DNA from: CAMWXW01 sp051650105
GTDB lineage: Bacteria; Desulfobacterota; Desulfovibrionia; Desulfovibrionales; Desulfovibrionaceae
Assembly (NCBI GenBank): GCA_051650105.1
Contig: JBOFIJ010000016.1
Coordinates: 1 to 64,000 of the forward strand
Direction: 5' to 3'
DNA: 64,000 nt
Part shown: in pieces, positions 9,984 to 18,095 of the stretch
How positions within the stretch are numbered: position 1 is the stretch's first letter
How the letters are laid out: each line of letters begins with the position of its first letter
Made by a program: the position numbers and the translations under genes
Notes under the pieces: generated by a model
The model's input: only the letters and a program-made list of their open reading frames with translations
What the model was told of the DNA's origin: nothing
The model's database searches: none

Positions 9984-10238
9984 ATGTCTAAGTCAATTTA
10001 TGTCGGGAATCTACCGTGGAGTGCAACAGAAGATGAGCTAGGTGCTTTGTTTTCTGAGTACGGTGAAGTTTTATCTGTAAAAATTATTGCAGATAGGGAA
10101 ACTGGTAGAGCAAAAGGCTTTGGTTTTATTGAAATGGACGAAAGTTCAGCAGCAGCAGCTGTTGAGGCTTTAGATAATAGCAGTTTTGGTGGACGAACAT
10201 TGCGTGTGAATGAAGCAAGACCACAGTCTTCTCGTTAG
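9984..10238 (+). CDS. Single-RRM RNA-binding protein
   Basis: 84 residues starting MSKSIYVGNLPWS, with GAGG five bases upstream. An earlier in-frame ATG would add a stretch unlike the family. It is one RNA recognition motif with RNP2 (IYVGNL) and RNP1 (KGFGFIEM), lacking the usual glycine-rich tail of longer relatives. Bacterial proteins of this type are cold-shock-like RNA chaperones. The gene appears monocistronic: a strong terminator follows directly. A possible promoter upstream is TTGACC at 9886 and CAGAAT 17 nt later. Confidence 0.92.
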   Translation: MSKSIYVGNLPWSATEDELGALFSEYGEVLSVKIIADRETGRAKGFGFIEMDESSAAAAVEALDNSSFGGRTLRVNEARPQSSR

Positions 10239-10256
10239 GATTTGCTATGTTATTAT

Positions 10257-10285
10257 AAAGGAGTCGTTTAGGCTCCTTTTTTTTT
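10257..10285 (+). terminator. Rho-independent terminator after the RRM gene
   Basis: AAAGGAGTC-GTTTA-GGCTCCTTT forms a 9-bp stem with one G-T pair and a 5-nt loop, followed by a run of T. It lies 18 nt after the stop codon. Confidence 0.88.
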
Positions 10286-10359
10286 ACGTAATTCTTGAGG
10301 AGTGTTTTCTTTTTTGTTATTTTCTTGTATACGGGAAATATATTATATGGAGGATGTGT

Positions 10360-11418
10360 ATGGAACAGTTCGATGTTGTTGTTTTGTTTTCAGGAGGTTT
10401 GGATAGTTTACTTTCTACATATGTATTAAAAGGGCAAGGTTTGCGTGTGCGATGTTTGCATTTTGTTAGCCCTTTTTTTGGGTCTCCTCGAAAAACACAT
10501 TTCTGGAAAGAGGTATATGATCTTGATGTTGAGTGTATAGATATAAGTGAACAGTATATTACAATGTTACAGTCTCCTCTGCATGGGTATGGCAAGACAC
10601 TGAACCCATGTATAGATTGCAAGGTTACTATGATAAAGCATGCTAAAATGCTGATGGAAGAGTGTGGCGCTTTTGCCATTGCAACAGGCGAAATTGTTGG
10701 ACAAAGACCGATGTCTCAAAGACGAGAAGTTCTTGGGATAATTAAGAGAGATGCCGAAGTTGAAGAGTTTCTTGTGCGACCTCTTACTGCTAAATTATTG
10801 CCTCCAACAAAGGCTGAAATTGATGGAAAAATAGATAGGGAACAGCTTCTTGATCTTTCTGGTAGAAGTAGAAAAAGGCAAATGGAGCTTGCACAACAAT
10901 ATAATATTACAATAATTCCCTCTCCTGCCGGTGGGTGCAGATTAACCTATGAGAATAATGCAAGTGCATATTTCCCGCTATTGAAATATAATCCTTCTCC
11001 ATGTGCGGTGGATTTTGCCATAGCAAATGCTGGACGTCAGTACTGGTCTGGAAAAAATTGGCTTACAATTGGAAGAAATGCTGAAGAAAATGTAGTATTG
11101 TCTTCGTACGCTTCTCATGGTGATTATCTCTTTTATCTAGATTCTGCACCAGGACCTTTTGCTATTGGGAAATCGTATGAAGATATACCTGAATGGTCAG
11201 AAAAATTTATAAGAGAATCCGCATTATTTATTCTTTCTTTTGCCAAAAAAGTATTGAGAGAAAATGATTCTATTTCCGTAGTTGTGGAGCATAATACTAC
11301 AAAGAAAATATATACGTTTTCTGTAGCAGAGTGTATATTTTCTCAGCCATTTTCTTGGAGCAAATTATTGTGGGAGGATATGAAAAAAGAAGCACACACA
11401 GCAGAAGCAATGGAGTAA
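10360..11418 (+). CDS. PP-loop (ThiI/MnmA-like) tRNA-thiolation-type protein
   Basis: 352 residues from the ATG at 10360, six bases after GGAGG; the ATG two codons earlier abuts the ribosome binding site. The N-terminus has the ATP pyrophosphatase loop FSGGLDSLLS, followed by a Cys-x2-Cys (NPCIDCK) near residue 85 and the PSPAGGC segment near 190, as in a deltaproteobacterial family often annotated as 2-thiouridylase. The C-terminal part (GKNWLTIGRNAEEN onward) resembles the NFACT RNA-binding region. I infer RNA sulfur modification, but the substrate is unknown. Confidence 0.78.
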   Translation: MEQFDVVVLFSGGLDSLLSTYVLKGQGLRVRCLHFVSPFFGSPRKTHFWKEVYDLDVECIDISEQYITMLQSPLHGYGKTLNPCIDCKVTMIKHAKMLMEECGAFAIATGEIVGQRPMSQRREVLGIIKRDAEVEEFLVRPLTAKLLPPTKAEIDGKIDREQLLDLSGRSRKRQMELAQQYNITIIPSPAGGCRLTYENNASAYFPLLKYNPSPCAVDFAIANAGRQYWSGKNWLTIGRNAEENVVLSSYASHGDYLFYLDSAPGPFAIGKSYEDIPEWSEKFIRESALFILSFAKKVLRENDSISVVVEHNTTKKIYTFSVAECIFSQPFSWSKLLWEDMKKEAHTAEAME

Positions 11419-12115
11419 TATTTGGTACAGTGTATATTGGTGAGGAAAATGTGGATGTATATCGTTATGATGATGTTTTTTGCAAGAAAACAGTGGGCAT
11501 TATTTATTCACCATGTGATATTGCTACAATGTGATGTCCTTTTATAAAAGATAAATGATAGATGCTATCTATTTTTACTATATATGATACGTTACTAAGA
11601 ATAGTATTCGCTGGTAGATAGTTATATTTTATGTATTCTATTGAAATAGTATTCACACAATACAGTTGCTGTTTTGTTGTGCTATACTAAAATTTTTTTC
11701 TAGAATACGTTCTAGCACTATATGCCTCATATATATATGTGTTTATTATATTCCTTGCTTTTTATTGCAATGTTATATACGAGGTAGTCTTTGTCATCGT
11801 ATTACCTTGAATGTATCACGTAACATTTCTGTGGAGGAGAGTATCTTCCACAGAAGAAATATATTATCAACTAAGACTTCATCTTTTCAACATAGAGAAA
11901 GAGACTCTTCCTATCGTATTGTATAGTAAATACCTCGATGGTATTTGGTGGAGTCCTTATTTATAAAAGAGGGGTATAGTTCTTTGTATTGTTCATACTA
12001 TCCCCTGTATAAATGTTTTTCTTTTACAAAGAATAATTTCTTCGTACAGAAAGATGTTACACAACAGAAATAGTGTGTTATATGTTCATATGCAGAGTAC
12101 TATCATATATATTCA
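11419..12115. other. Intergenic region, no supported gene
   Basis: About 700 bp with only short open frames lacking ribosome binding sites or family motifs. A perfect 7-bp inverted repeat (AAATACC-TCGAT-GGTATTT) at 11928-11946 has no T-run and is not an evident terminator. Confidence 0.6.
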
Positions 12116-12409
12116 CTAACAATTTTTATTTTTATCGTAATTAAGAATTTTTAATAAGCCTTTACCTGCTTTAAATGTTGGTAATCGTTTAGGTGGTACA
12201 AAAACCTGAACACCTGTTTTTGGATTTCTTCCCTGATATCCCGGGTACTCTTTTACTTTGAAGGAGCCAAATCCGCGAATTTCTACTCTTCCATGGTCTA
12301 ATAATGTTTTTTGTACAGAATCAAAGAAAATATTTACCATCTTTGTTGCATCGTCTACAACGATGTCGTGTGTTTCAGCAATTGCTTTTATTAATTCACT
12401 TTTATTCAT
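12116..12409 (-). CDS. HU/IHF-family DNA-binding protein
   Basis: 97 residues from ATG 12409, preceded by an almost ideal GAGGTGAT. Typical histone-like fold: N-terminal helices (MNKSELIKAIAE), then RGFGSFKVKEY and the beta-arm GRNPKTG, whose proline intercalates into DNA. Near residue 70 it has PPKRLPTFKAGK. It packages and bends DNA. From sequence alone HU and IHF subunits are hard to separate; the arm resembles IHF-alpha as much as HU. It is divergent from ruvC, with about 115 bp between the two starts. Confidence 0.93.
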   Translation of the reverse strand: MNKSELIKAIAETHDIVVDDATKMVNIFFDSVQKTLLDHGRVEIRGFGSFKVKEYPGYQGRNPKTGVQVFVPPKRLPTFKAGKGLLKILNYDKNKNC

Positions 12410-12487
12410 AATCACCTCTAGCAATACTATCGGAATATTTTTATATTTTATATAGATCTGATTATATTTTTTGTCTTTACAAGAAAC

Positions 12488-12516
12488 TTGCTTTTTGTGT
12501 GTATTTTTTGTATACT
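12488..12516 (+). promoter_or_regulatory. Putative ruvC promoter giving a leaderless mRNA
   Basis: TTGCTT, 17 nt, TATACT. Only 8 nt separate the -10 box from the ruvC ATG and there is no ribosome binding site, so the transcript should begin at or within a base or two of the start codon. Confidence 0.55.
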
Positions 12517-12524
12517 AATTGGCT

Positions 12525-13040
12525 ATGAATGACACACGTTATATACTGGGAATTGATCCTGGTTCTCGTCATACAGGCTTTGCTTTTGTGGATGTCTCTA
12601 CGTCGGCATTGTCTCTTCTTGAATGTGGAAGAATTTCTCCAAAGCAAGAGTATTCCTTTCCTCAAAAATTAGGATATATTTTTTCTGCTTTGGAACAAAA
12701 AATTGCACAGTATAATCCTATTCTTGCGAGTATTGAGGATGTGCATGTTGCGCATAATGTACGGAGTGCTCTAAAACTTGGGCAGGCTCGTGGTGCTGTT
12801 GTTGCCTTGTGTGCATCAAAAGGTATTCCTATTTTTGAATGTACCCCAACTCTTGTAAAAAAAGCGATAAGTTCTTATGGAGCAGCGGATAAAAAACAGA
12901 TTGCCTTTATGGTGAAATGTTATTTTACTAATTCTGATAGCATTACAGAAAAAACTTCTGCAGATGCCACAGATGCTATTGCTATTGCATTATGTGCTTA
13001 TCATAATTCACCCATGTTTTCTCGATTATCTGGTCTGTAA
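12525..13040 (+). CDS. ruvC: Holliday junction resolvase RuvC
   Basis: 171 residues, normal for RuvC. RNase H-like fold with catalytic D11 in LGIDPGSRHTG, E71 in ASIEDVHVAHN and the acidic pair in ADATDAIAIA near the C-terminus. It cuts four-way DNA junctions during recombination together with RuvAB, whose genes are not in the window. I chose ATG 12525 over a TTG two codons upstream. Neither has a Shine-Dalgarno sequence; the position of the -10 box suggests leaderless translation. No gene follows for almost 900 bp. Confidence 0.95.
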   Translation: MNDTRYILGIDPGSRHTGFAFVDVSTSALSLLECGRISPKQEYSFPQKLGYIFSALEQKIAQYNPILASIEDVHVAHNVRSALKLGQARGAVVALCASKGIPIFECTPTLVKKAISSYGAADKKQIAFMVKCYFTNSDSITEKTSADATDAIAIALCAYHNSPMFSRLSGL

Positions 13041-13919
13041 TATACAGAAAATATAGTATATTTTTTTGTATTCTTTATTTTTTTTCTTCATAAATTTCTT
13101 ATTTGGTATTGTTATAGAAAAAATAAGAATATCTACCATGTTAGAAAAATATTATGCTATGGTAGATTGTCTGTTGTATAAGATATTTCGTCTATATTGT
13201 ATTAAAAACGTGTTGTAAGAATCTCTAATAGCGGTATTGCAAAGATGTGGGAGATAGCCCCTAGAATGCTATAGAGGCTAGCATTGTTTTTATATAGTGC
13301 AATAATGGCAAGAATGTTTTCTTATTCTCTTATTTATATTTTATTATATTGAAAGAGAGCATTGTAAAGTAAGCCGTATTTCGGAAAAAATAGTATTGCA
13401 TGCTATTTTTGTATTTTTATGTAGTTTTTCCATAATAGTATTGAATATTATAAGAAAATTCTTTATTTTTCCTTGTAATACAATAAGAGAGTTTACTATA
13501 AAAGAGTGTAAAAAATAACAACAAATATAGTGTTGCTTTAAAGAATGGTATATTGTGTTAAGATACATAGTCATACAGATAATATTACTAACTCTAGAGT
13601 ATATAGGATAAGTGAGGAAGATATAAAAAGAAGAGATTTTCTTATGGAAGTACTGTAATAGAATTTATGAACAGAGGTATTATAATAGAAATGTGGAGTG
13701 TTTTCTTTATTTTGTAAAAAGGGATAGTCTTCTCTTATAAAAAACGGTATTTCCGTCAATTTTGTATTTTGCAAGAATATAATAAAAAAGTATATAATTT
13801 GGCAAAAATATAAGAACAACGTATAATATTCCTTCTGTATATTCTGTTAGATGTGTATGTCATATACAGTATGTATTTTGTTTGTTCTTTGTTTTTATAG
13901 AAATATAAGAGTGCTTACG
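13041..13919. other. Intergenic region, no supported gene
   Basis: About 880 bp of very AT-rich sequence between two convergent genes (ruvC plus, cmk minus). Minus-strand open frames of 76 and 82 codons are rich in Phe, Ile and Tyr, as expected from AT-rich non-coding DNA, and show no family motif. No clear terminator hairpin was found. Confidence 0.6.
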
Positions 13920-14621
13920 TTATGTGTTATTGTGGGGATAGATATCATGTGTGGATAGAATAGATTGAACGTGCTCTATAAGGTTTGGTAATGTGTATTC
14001 TGTTGTATCAATACTATGTGCATCGTTTGCTGGAATAAGTGGTGAAAGAGTTCTTGTGGTATCAAGAAGGTCTCTTGCTTGTATTTGAGATAGGACTGTT
14101 TCGTAGCTAAGGGTTTTGTCCTGTACTGTTAATTCATGATATCGGCGTCGTGCTCTTTCTTCTGCTGTTGCTGTGAGAAAAAATTTGCATGTTGCGTTTG
14201 GAAAAACAACAGTTCCTGTATCTCTTCCTTCTGCTATAAGGGAAGATGTGTTTGCTAATTTATGCTGCTCTCGTTGTAGCATTGTTCTTACTTCCTGTAG
14301 GCGTGCTATATATGCGGTTATGCGTGCAACTTCTTCAGTGCGTATTAGTGGATGTAGAGGTTGGCCATTATAAAGTAGCTGTGTTGAACCATTTGTATAC
14401 AGTAGTGTAAAAGACGCGTTGTGAATTATTTCGCTCATTATTTTTGATGTTATATCAGTGTGGTTTTTTGTCGGGTACATTTGTGTGAACGTATGGGCTA
14501 ACGATCTGAACATAGCACCTGTATCCAGATATGGAATTGCATACAGAATAGAAAGCCTTTTTGTTAATGTGCTTTTACCTACTCCAGAGGTTCCATCTAT
14601 TGTAATAACATATTTTCTCAT
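13920..14621 (-). CDS. cmk: Cytidylate kinase
   Basis: 233 residues, normal length. P-loop GTSGVGKST at residues 9-17, then DTGAMFR, the catalytic/regulatory segment IAEGRDTGTVVFPNA and the lid region TAEERARRRY. It phosphorylates CMP and dCMP with ATP. The start codon lies one nucleotide after the stop of the upstream Usp gene and has no ribosome binding site of its own, which suggests translational coupling. Confidence 0.95.
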   Translation of the reverse strand: MRKYVITIDGTSGVGKSTLTKRLSILYAIPYLDTGAMFRSLAHTFTQMYPTKNHTDITSKIMSEIIHNASFTLLYTNGSTQLLYNGQPLHPLIRTEEVARITAYIARLQEVRTMLQREQHKLANTSSLIAEGRDTGTVVFPNATCKFFLTATAEERARRRYHELTVQDKTLSYETVLSQIQARDLLDTTRTLSPLIPANDAHSIDTTEYTLPNLIEHVQSILSTHDIYPHNNT

Positions 14622-14622
14622 G

Positions 14623-15057
14623 TTAGCGCACTATAACAACAGATTTTGGGGAAATAGACGCTAATTTTTCTGCCACAGATCCTAAAAATATTTTTTCAAG
14701 AGTATTTTTGCTGGTTGCACCTATTATAATGAGGTCACATTGTTGGTTGTTTACGATTTCTAAGATGGATCCAACTGCTTCACCCATAGGTATTTGTATG
14801 TCTGTGGGAATATCGTGCAGGTATGTTGTTGCAAGTTCTTCTAAATTTTTTTTTGTGGAAGATAGGGTATCTGTTATAAACGTATTTAAATTTTCGTGTG
14901 GAAGATATTCTGTTGGAATTTGATCGAGAGAAGGAACCGAATGCACAAGGATAACCCTTGCAGAACATTGCTTTGCAAAGAACCGCGCGTATTCTAAGAT
15001 GGTACTGGTGATGGGTGAGAAATCGATAGCAACAAGTATTTTCTTTATTGGTTCCAT
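14623..15057 (-). CDS. Universal stress protein (UspA family)
   Basis: 144 residues with the single-domain Usp fold: KKILVAIDFSP at the N-terminus and the ATP-binding pattern GATSKN...FLGSVAEKLA near the C-terminus, which suggests the ATP-binding subclass. AGAGGA precedes the ATG at good spacing. It is followed directly by cmk and probably cotranscribed with it. The precise role is unknown; family members support survival under stress. Confidence 0.92.
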   Translation of the reverse strand: MEPIKKILVAIDFSPITSTILEYARFFAKQCSARVILVHSVPSLDQIPTEYLPHENLNTFITDTLSSTKKNLEELATTYLHDIPTDIQIPMGEAVGSILEIVNNQQCDLIIIGATSKNTLEKIFLGSVAEKLASISPKSVVIVR

Positions 15058-15438
15058 AGTTTTCCTCTTTAAAAATGAAAATATTCTACTAAAAACATCT
15101 TATAATGCTACTAAAATTGAAGATAAATATCAAGTATAGTTTTTGTGCTTGTTCTTTTTTCATCTCTGTGATACTTTTGTAGGGAATATTTTGGCATTTG
15201 TTATATGTGATATACCTTGTTGTGTGGGTGAGTATTATGAATATATCATATACAGATATATAACGTATTGCTTTTGTATAAAGGTCAAGAGTATTTCCGT
15301 AAAGTGCTACTATATTTTTCTTTGAAATAATGGCATATTTTGTTCTGTAGCAAACAATATTGTATTGCGCAAGGGGAAGTCTTCTTTCAAAAAGGTATTG
15401 TTGCTAGCAAGTTCTTGAAAGGTAGAGGTATATTATCT
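15058..15438. other. Intergenic region between divergent usp and coaBC
   Basis: About 380 bp that must hold the promoters of both flanking genes. No convincing gene; the one 60-codon frame is Cys/Tyr/Phe-rich and lacks a ribosome binding site. I did not find a convincing -35/-10 pair for coaBC. Confidence 0.5.
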
Positions 15439-16647
15439 ATGATCACTATAGAAAATATTATGCCTTCAAAATATAATAATAAAAAGATTCACTGTGGTGT
15501 TACTGCATCCATCTCTTGTTATAAGATGTATGAATATATTCGTTTTTTGCAAAATAATGGCATGGCGGTATCAGCGTCTCTTTCTGCACGTGCACATGAA
15601 TTTCTTTCTATTCGAACATTAGAAGCACTTTCTGTCTTTCCCCTATACAGTGATAGTAGCAAAAATGAGCCTCCTTTTGCACATCTTTATCCTGTGCAGG
15701 CAGTAGATGTTTTTGTTATTGCTCCTGCAACAGCAAATATTATTGGGAAGATAGCCTCTGGTATTGCCGATTCACTATTATCTACTCAAGCTATTTCTTA
15801 CAATAAAGCATTACTTTTTGCTCCTGCAATGAATACACATATGTGGGAGAATCCTATCGTTCAGAAAAATATTGCGATTCTTAGAGAATATGCACATTGT
15901 TTTTGTCCTCCACAATATGGGAAACTTGCTTGCAAAGAGGAAGGTATTGGAAAACTCGCTGAGCCATGGGAATTATATTTATATACTCTTAAAATGATGA
16001 CACCTCAATTGCTTACTGGGAAGAAAATAGTATTTACTGTAGGTGGAACGAAAGAACCTTGGGATAGTGTGCGATATTGCTCTAATTATTCCAGTGGCTT
16101 AATGGGCTATTGTCTTGCTTTAACTGCGTGGATGTATGGGGCAACGGTATACCTTATTGCTACTGAAGATTTGCCTTTTATTCCAAGAGATATTTTTTTA
16201 TATACAACACCAACAGCGGAGCAATTATATCAACAATGTTCTTTCTTATGGGAAAGTATGGACATAGGTTTTTTTGTTGCGGCAGTTGCTGATTTTATCC
16301 CAATTCCTTATGAGGGAAAATATAAAAAAGAAGGGTCTGAAGGAATGTCTATTGAGTGTATATTGTCAAAAGATATTGTATATGAAATGGGAAAAAGAAA
16401 AACAGATAAACAAACGATAGTTGCTTTTTGTGCGGAAACGGATAATTTATTGGAGAATATGAAAGAAAAAATACAAAAAAAGAATGCAGATATTATTGTT
16501 GGAAATTATATAGAGGAAGGAGTAAATACTATAGATAATGTTGTGCAAGTTTTGGATAGAGAAGGAAATAGTTTCTCCACAGAAAAGATGTCGAAGATGG
16601 ATTTGGCATTTTTTTTAATAGAACAAATATGTTTGAAAAAAATCTAA
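15439..16647 (+). CDS. coaBC: Bifunctional phosphopantothenoylcysteine decarboxylase/synthetase
   Basis: 402 residues from ATG 15439 (GAGG 10 nt upstream), the standard length. The N-terminal CoaC flavoprotein domain shows GVTASISCYK, the APATAN segment and the substrate clamp PAMNTHMWENP. The C-terminal CoaB domain has FTVGGTKEPWDSVR, NYSSGLMG and the KYKKEG loop carrying the KxKK-type lysines. It carries out two consecutive steps of coenzyme A synthesis from 4'-phosphopantothenate. The tlpA-like gene follows after about 40 nt and may share the transcript. Confidence 0.95.
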   Translation: MITIENIMPSKYNNKKIHCGVTASISCYKMYEYIRFLQNNGMAVSASLSARAHEFLSIRTLEALSVFPLYSDSSKNEPPFAHLYPVQAVDVFVIAPATANIIGKIASGIADSLLSTQAISYNKALLFAPAMNTHMWENPIVQKNIAILREYAHCFCPPQYGKLACKEEGIGKLAEPWELYLYTLKMMTPQLLTGKKIVFTVGGTKEPWDSVRYCSNYSSGLMGYCLALTAWMYGATVYLIATEDLPFIPRDIFLYTTPTAEQLYQQCSFLWESMDIGFFVAAVADFIPIPYEGKYKKEGSEGMSIECILSKDIVYEMGKRKTDKQTIVAFCAETDNLLENMKEKIQKKNADIIVGNYIEEGVNTIDNVVQVLDREGNSFSTEKMSKMDLAFFLIEQICLKKI

Positions 16648-16687
16648 AATAATTCCTAGTATGTTATAGTTGTTTTTAAAGGAGTAT

Positions 16688-17212
16688 ATGGTGAAAAATA
16701 ATATAGTATCTCATAAAAATGTATTCAGAGTTATTTGTTTAGTGTTTCTTATTGTTATTCACGGTATTGTTATTGCTAATGCAGGTGAGGGTATACAATC
16801 TTTCTCCGCTAAAAGAGATGTATTAAACCTTATTCGAAATAATTCTGGAAAAGTTGTCATATTGAGTGTCTCAGCATCTTGGTGTGCTGTTTGTAAGTCG
16901 GAGGTGAAAGAGCTCAATCGTTTACAAGCATTTTATAAAGGGAAAGTTGTTGTGTACGGGCTTGCTTTAGATGAAGAAAAAGAAAAAGTGGCACAATTCA
17001 AACAGGAAACAGAAGCATTGTACCCTATATTTCAAATAACAGAGAAAATAGGGCTCGATTTTAGAGTAAGTGCTATACCTCATCTATTTTTCTATGACCC
17101 AAATGGTATTTTGTACATGGATACCGTTGGGCTACAGGACACAGATGCTCTTAAGGAGATTATTGACGTAGGAATTGCTGTAGACGAGCACGCGGGTCAT
17201 AATCACGATTAA
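16688..17212 (+). CDS. TlpA/ResA-like exported thioredoxin
   Basis: About 174 residues. A hydrophobic N-terminal segment (residues 13-31) ending IANAG looks like a signal peptide or anchor. The thioredoxin fold follows with active site WCAVC (C66 and C69) and the cis-proline segment AIPHLFFYDPNG. The C-terminus ends in a His/Asp-rich tail. AAAGGAG is only three bases from ATG 16688, so the adjacent GTG at 16691 may be the true start. The likely role is periplasmic thiol-disulfide exchange, for example in cytochrome maturation. Confidence 0.88.
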   Translation: MVKNNIVSHKNVFRVICLVFLIVIHGIVIANAGEGIQSFSAKRDVLNLIRNNSGKVVILSVSASWCAVCKSEVKELNRLQAFYKGKVVVYGLALDEEKEKVAQFKQETEALYPIFQITEKIGLDFRVSAIPHLFFYDPNGILYMDTVGLQDTDALKEIIDVGIAVDEHAGHNHD

Positions 17213-17242
17213 AAGAAAAAAAGGAACAGGGTTATATTCTAT

Positions 17243-17911
17243 TTAGAATGTGTACCGTACGCCAAGGTTTAGGTCTAATCCTGAAATATATTGTTTTGGA
17301 ACTGTTCCAGATTGTTGTGTAACAGCAAAACCGATATATCGAAGCCCTAAATCTACAGCAATAGCATTGGTGATATCATAGGCAACTCCGCCTCCAAATT
17401 GAAAGGCAAACGCTGCGGATGTATTTTGTGATGACCGTAAAGATGCTATGGATTTAGCCTTCATGTCTATAATACCAATACCTAAACCGGCTGTTCCATA
17501 TAGTGTTATTTTCTTTTCTATATGCCAATCGAAATATCCATTTAATAAAATAGAATGGCTTTCAAATGACTGTTCAAGATGCAGAGAAGAAGAATATCTC
17601 GGGCTAATGGATACATTTGTTCTGTACATATATTCTAACTCTGTGCGAATCGTATATTGTTCCGAGAGTGCATATTTTGCTCCGCCTGAAAAAGCAAAAT
17701 TAAATGCAGGGCCGTCATTGTTTGAACGAGGGGAGAAGGATGTTCCGTCATACGTAGCAGCGCCTAGAAATTCATGAGTATAGCCTAATTTTGCTCCAGC
17801 ATACCAGTGTAATGTGGAGAGTAGGTTCTCGAGAGTAGCGGCTTCGGTCTTTGTTGGAATAAGTGAAAAAGAAAAAATAAAAAGCAATACTACATAAAAC
17901 AGTTTTTTCAT
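17243..17911 (-). CDS. Outer-membrane beta-barrel protein (OmpA/opacity-type)
   Basis: 222 residues. Signal peptide MKKLFYVVLLFIFSFSL ending near TEA, then alternating amphipathic strands typical of an 8-stranded barrel (YAGAKLGYTH, TELEYMYRT, NGYFDWHI, VDLGLRYIGF). The last residue is Phe, as in BAM-targeted proteins. It is visibly related to the barrel gene at 19499, on the opposite strand on the other side of the PaaK-like gene. Function unknown; a surface-exposed antigen or adhesin-like role is an inference. Confidence 0.88.
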   Translation of the reverse strand: MKKLFYVVLLFIFSFSLIPTKTEAATLENLLSTLHWYAGAKLGYTHEFLGAATYDGTSFSPRSNNDGPAFNFAFSGGAKYALSEQYTIRTELEYMYRTNVSISPRYSSSLHLEQSFESHSILLNGYFDWHIEKKITLYGTAGLGIGIIDMKAKSIASLRSSQNTSAAFAFQFGGGVAYDITNAIAVDLGLRYIGFAVTQQSGTVPKQYISGLDLNLGVRYTF

Positions 17912-18095
17912 GAATGGCTCCTTAATGTATATCTACTATCTTTTGCTACGGTACAGGATCTTCTTTTTTGTGTCAATCTTCTTTTAGAGGGGTATTTTTG
18001 GTGTGTATCTACGTGTGGAAGTCTTTATTCTTTATGGAAAACTTGCTTTTTTTGCAAAAATTTGTTAACTAACTAGAGTGCTGGGAGGAGTTATA

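Noticed and set aside
10317..10679. Minus-strand open frame of 120 codons
   Set aside because: Antisense to the PP-loop gene with its clear SGGLDS motif.
11666..11926. Open frame of 86 codons between the PP-loop gene and HU
   Set aside because: No ribosome binding site, biased Cys/Ile/Ser composition and no similarity to known families by eye.
11928..11946. Perfect 7-bp inverted repeat AAATACC-TCGAT-GGTATTT
   Set aside because: No T-run on either strand, so not a terminator; no partner site to support an operator.
13344..13819. Two minus-strand open frames between ruvC and cmk
   Set aside because: Low-complexity Phe/Ile/Tyr-rich products without ribosome binding sites.
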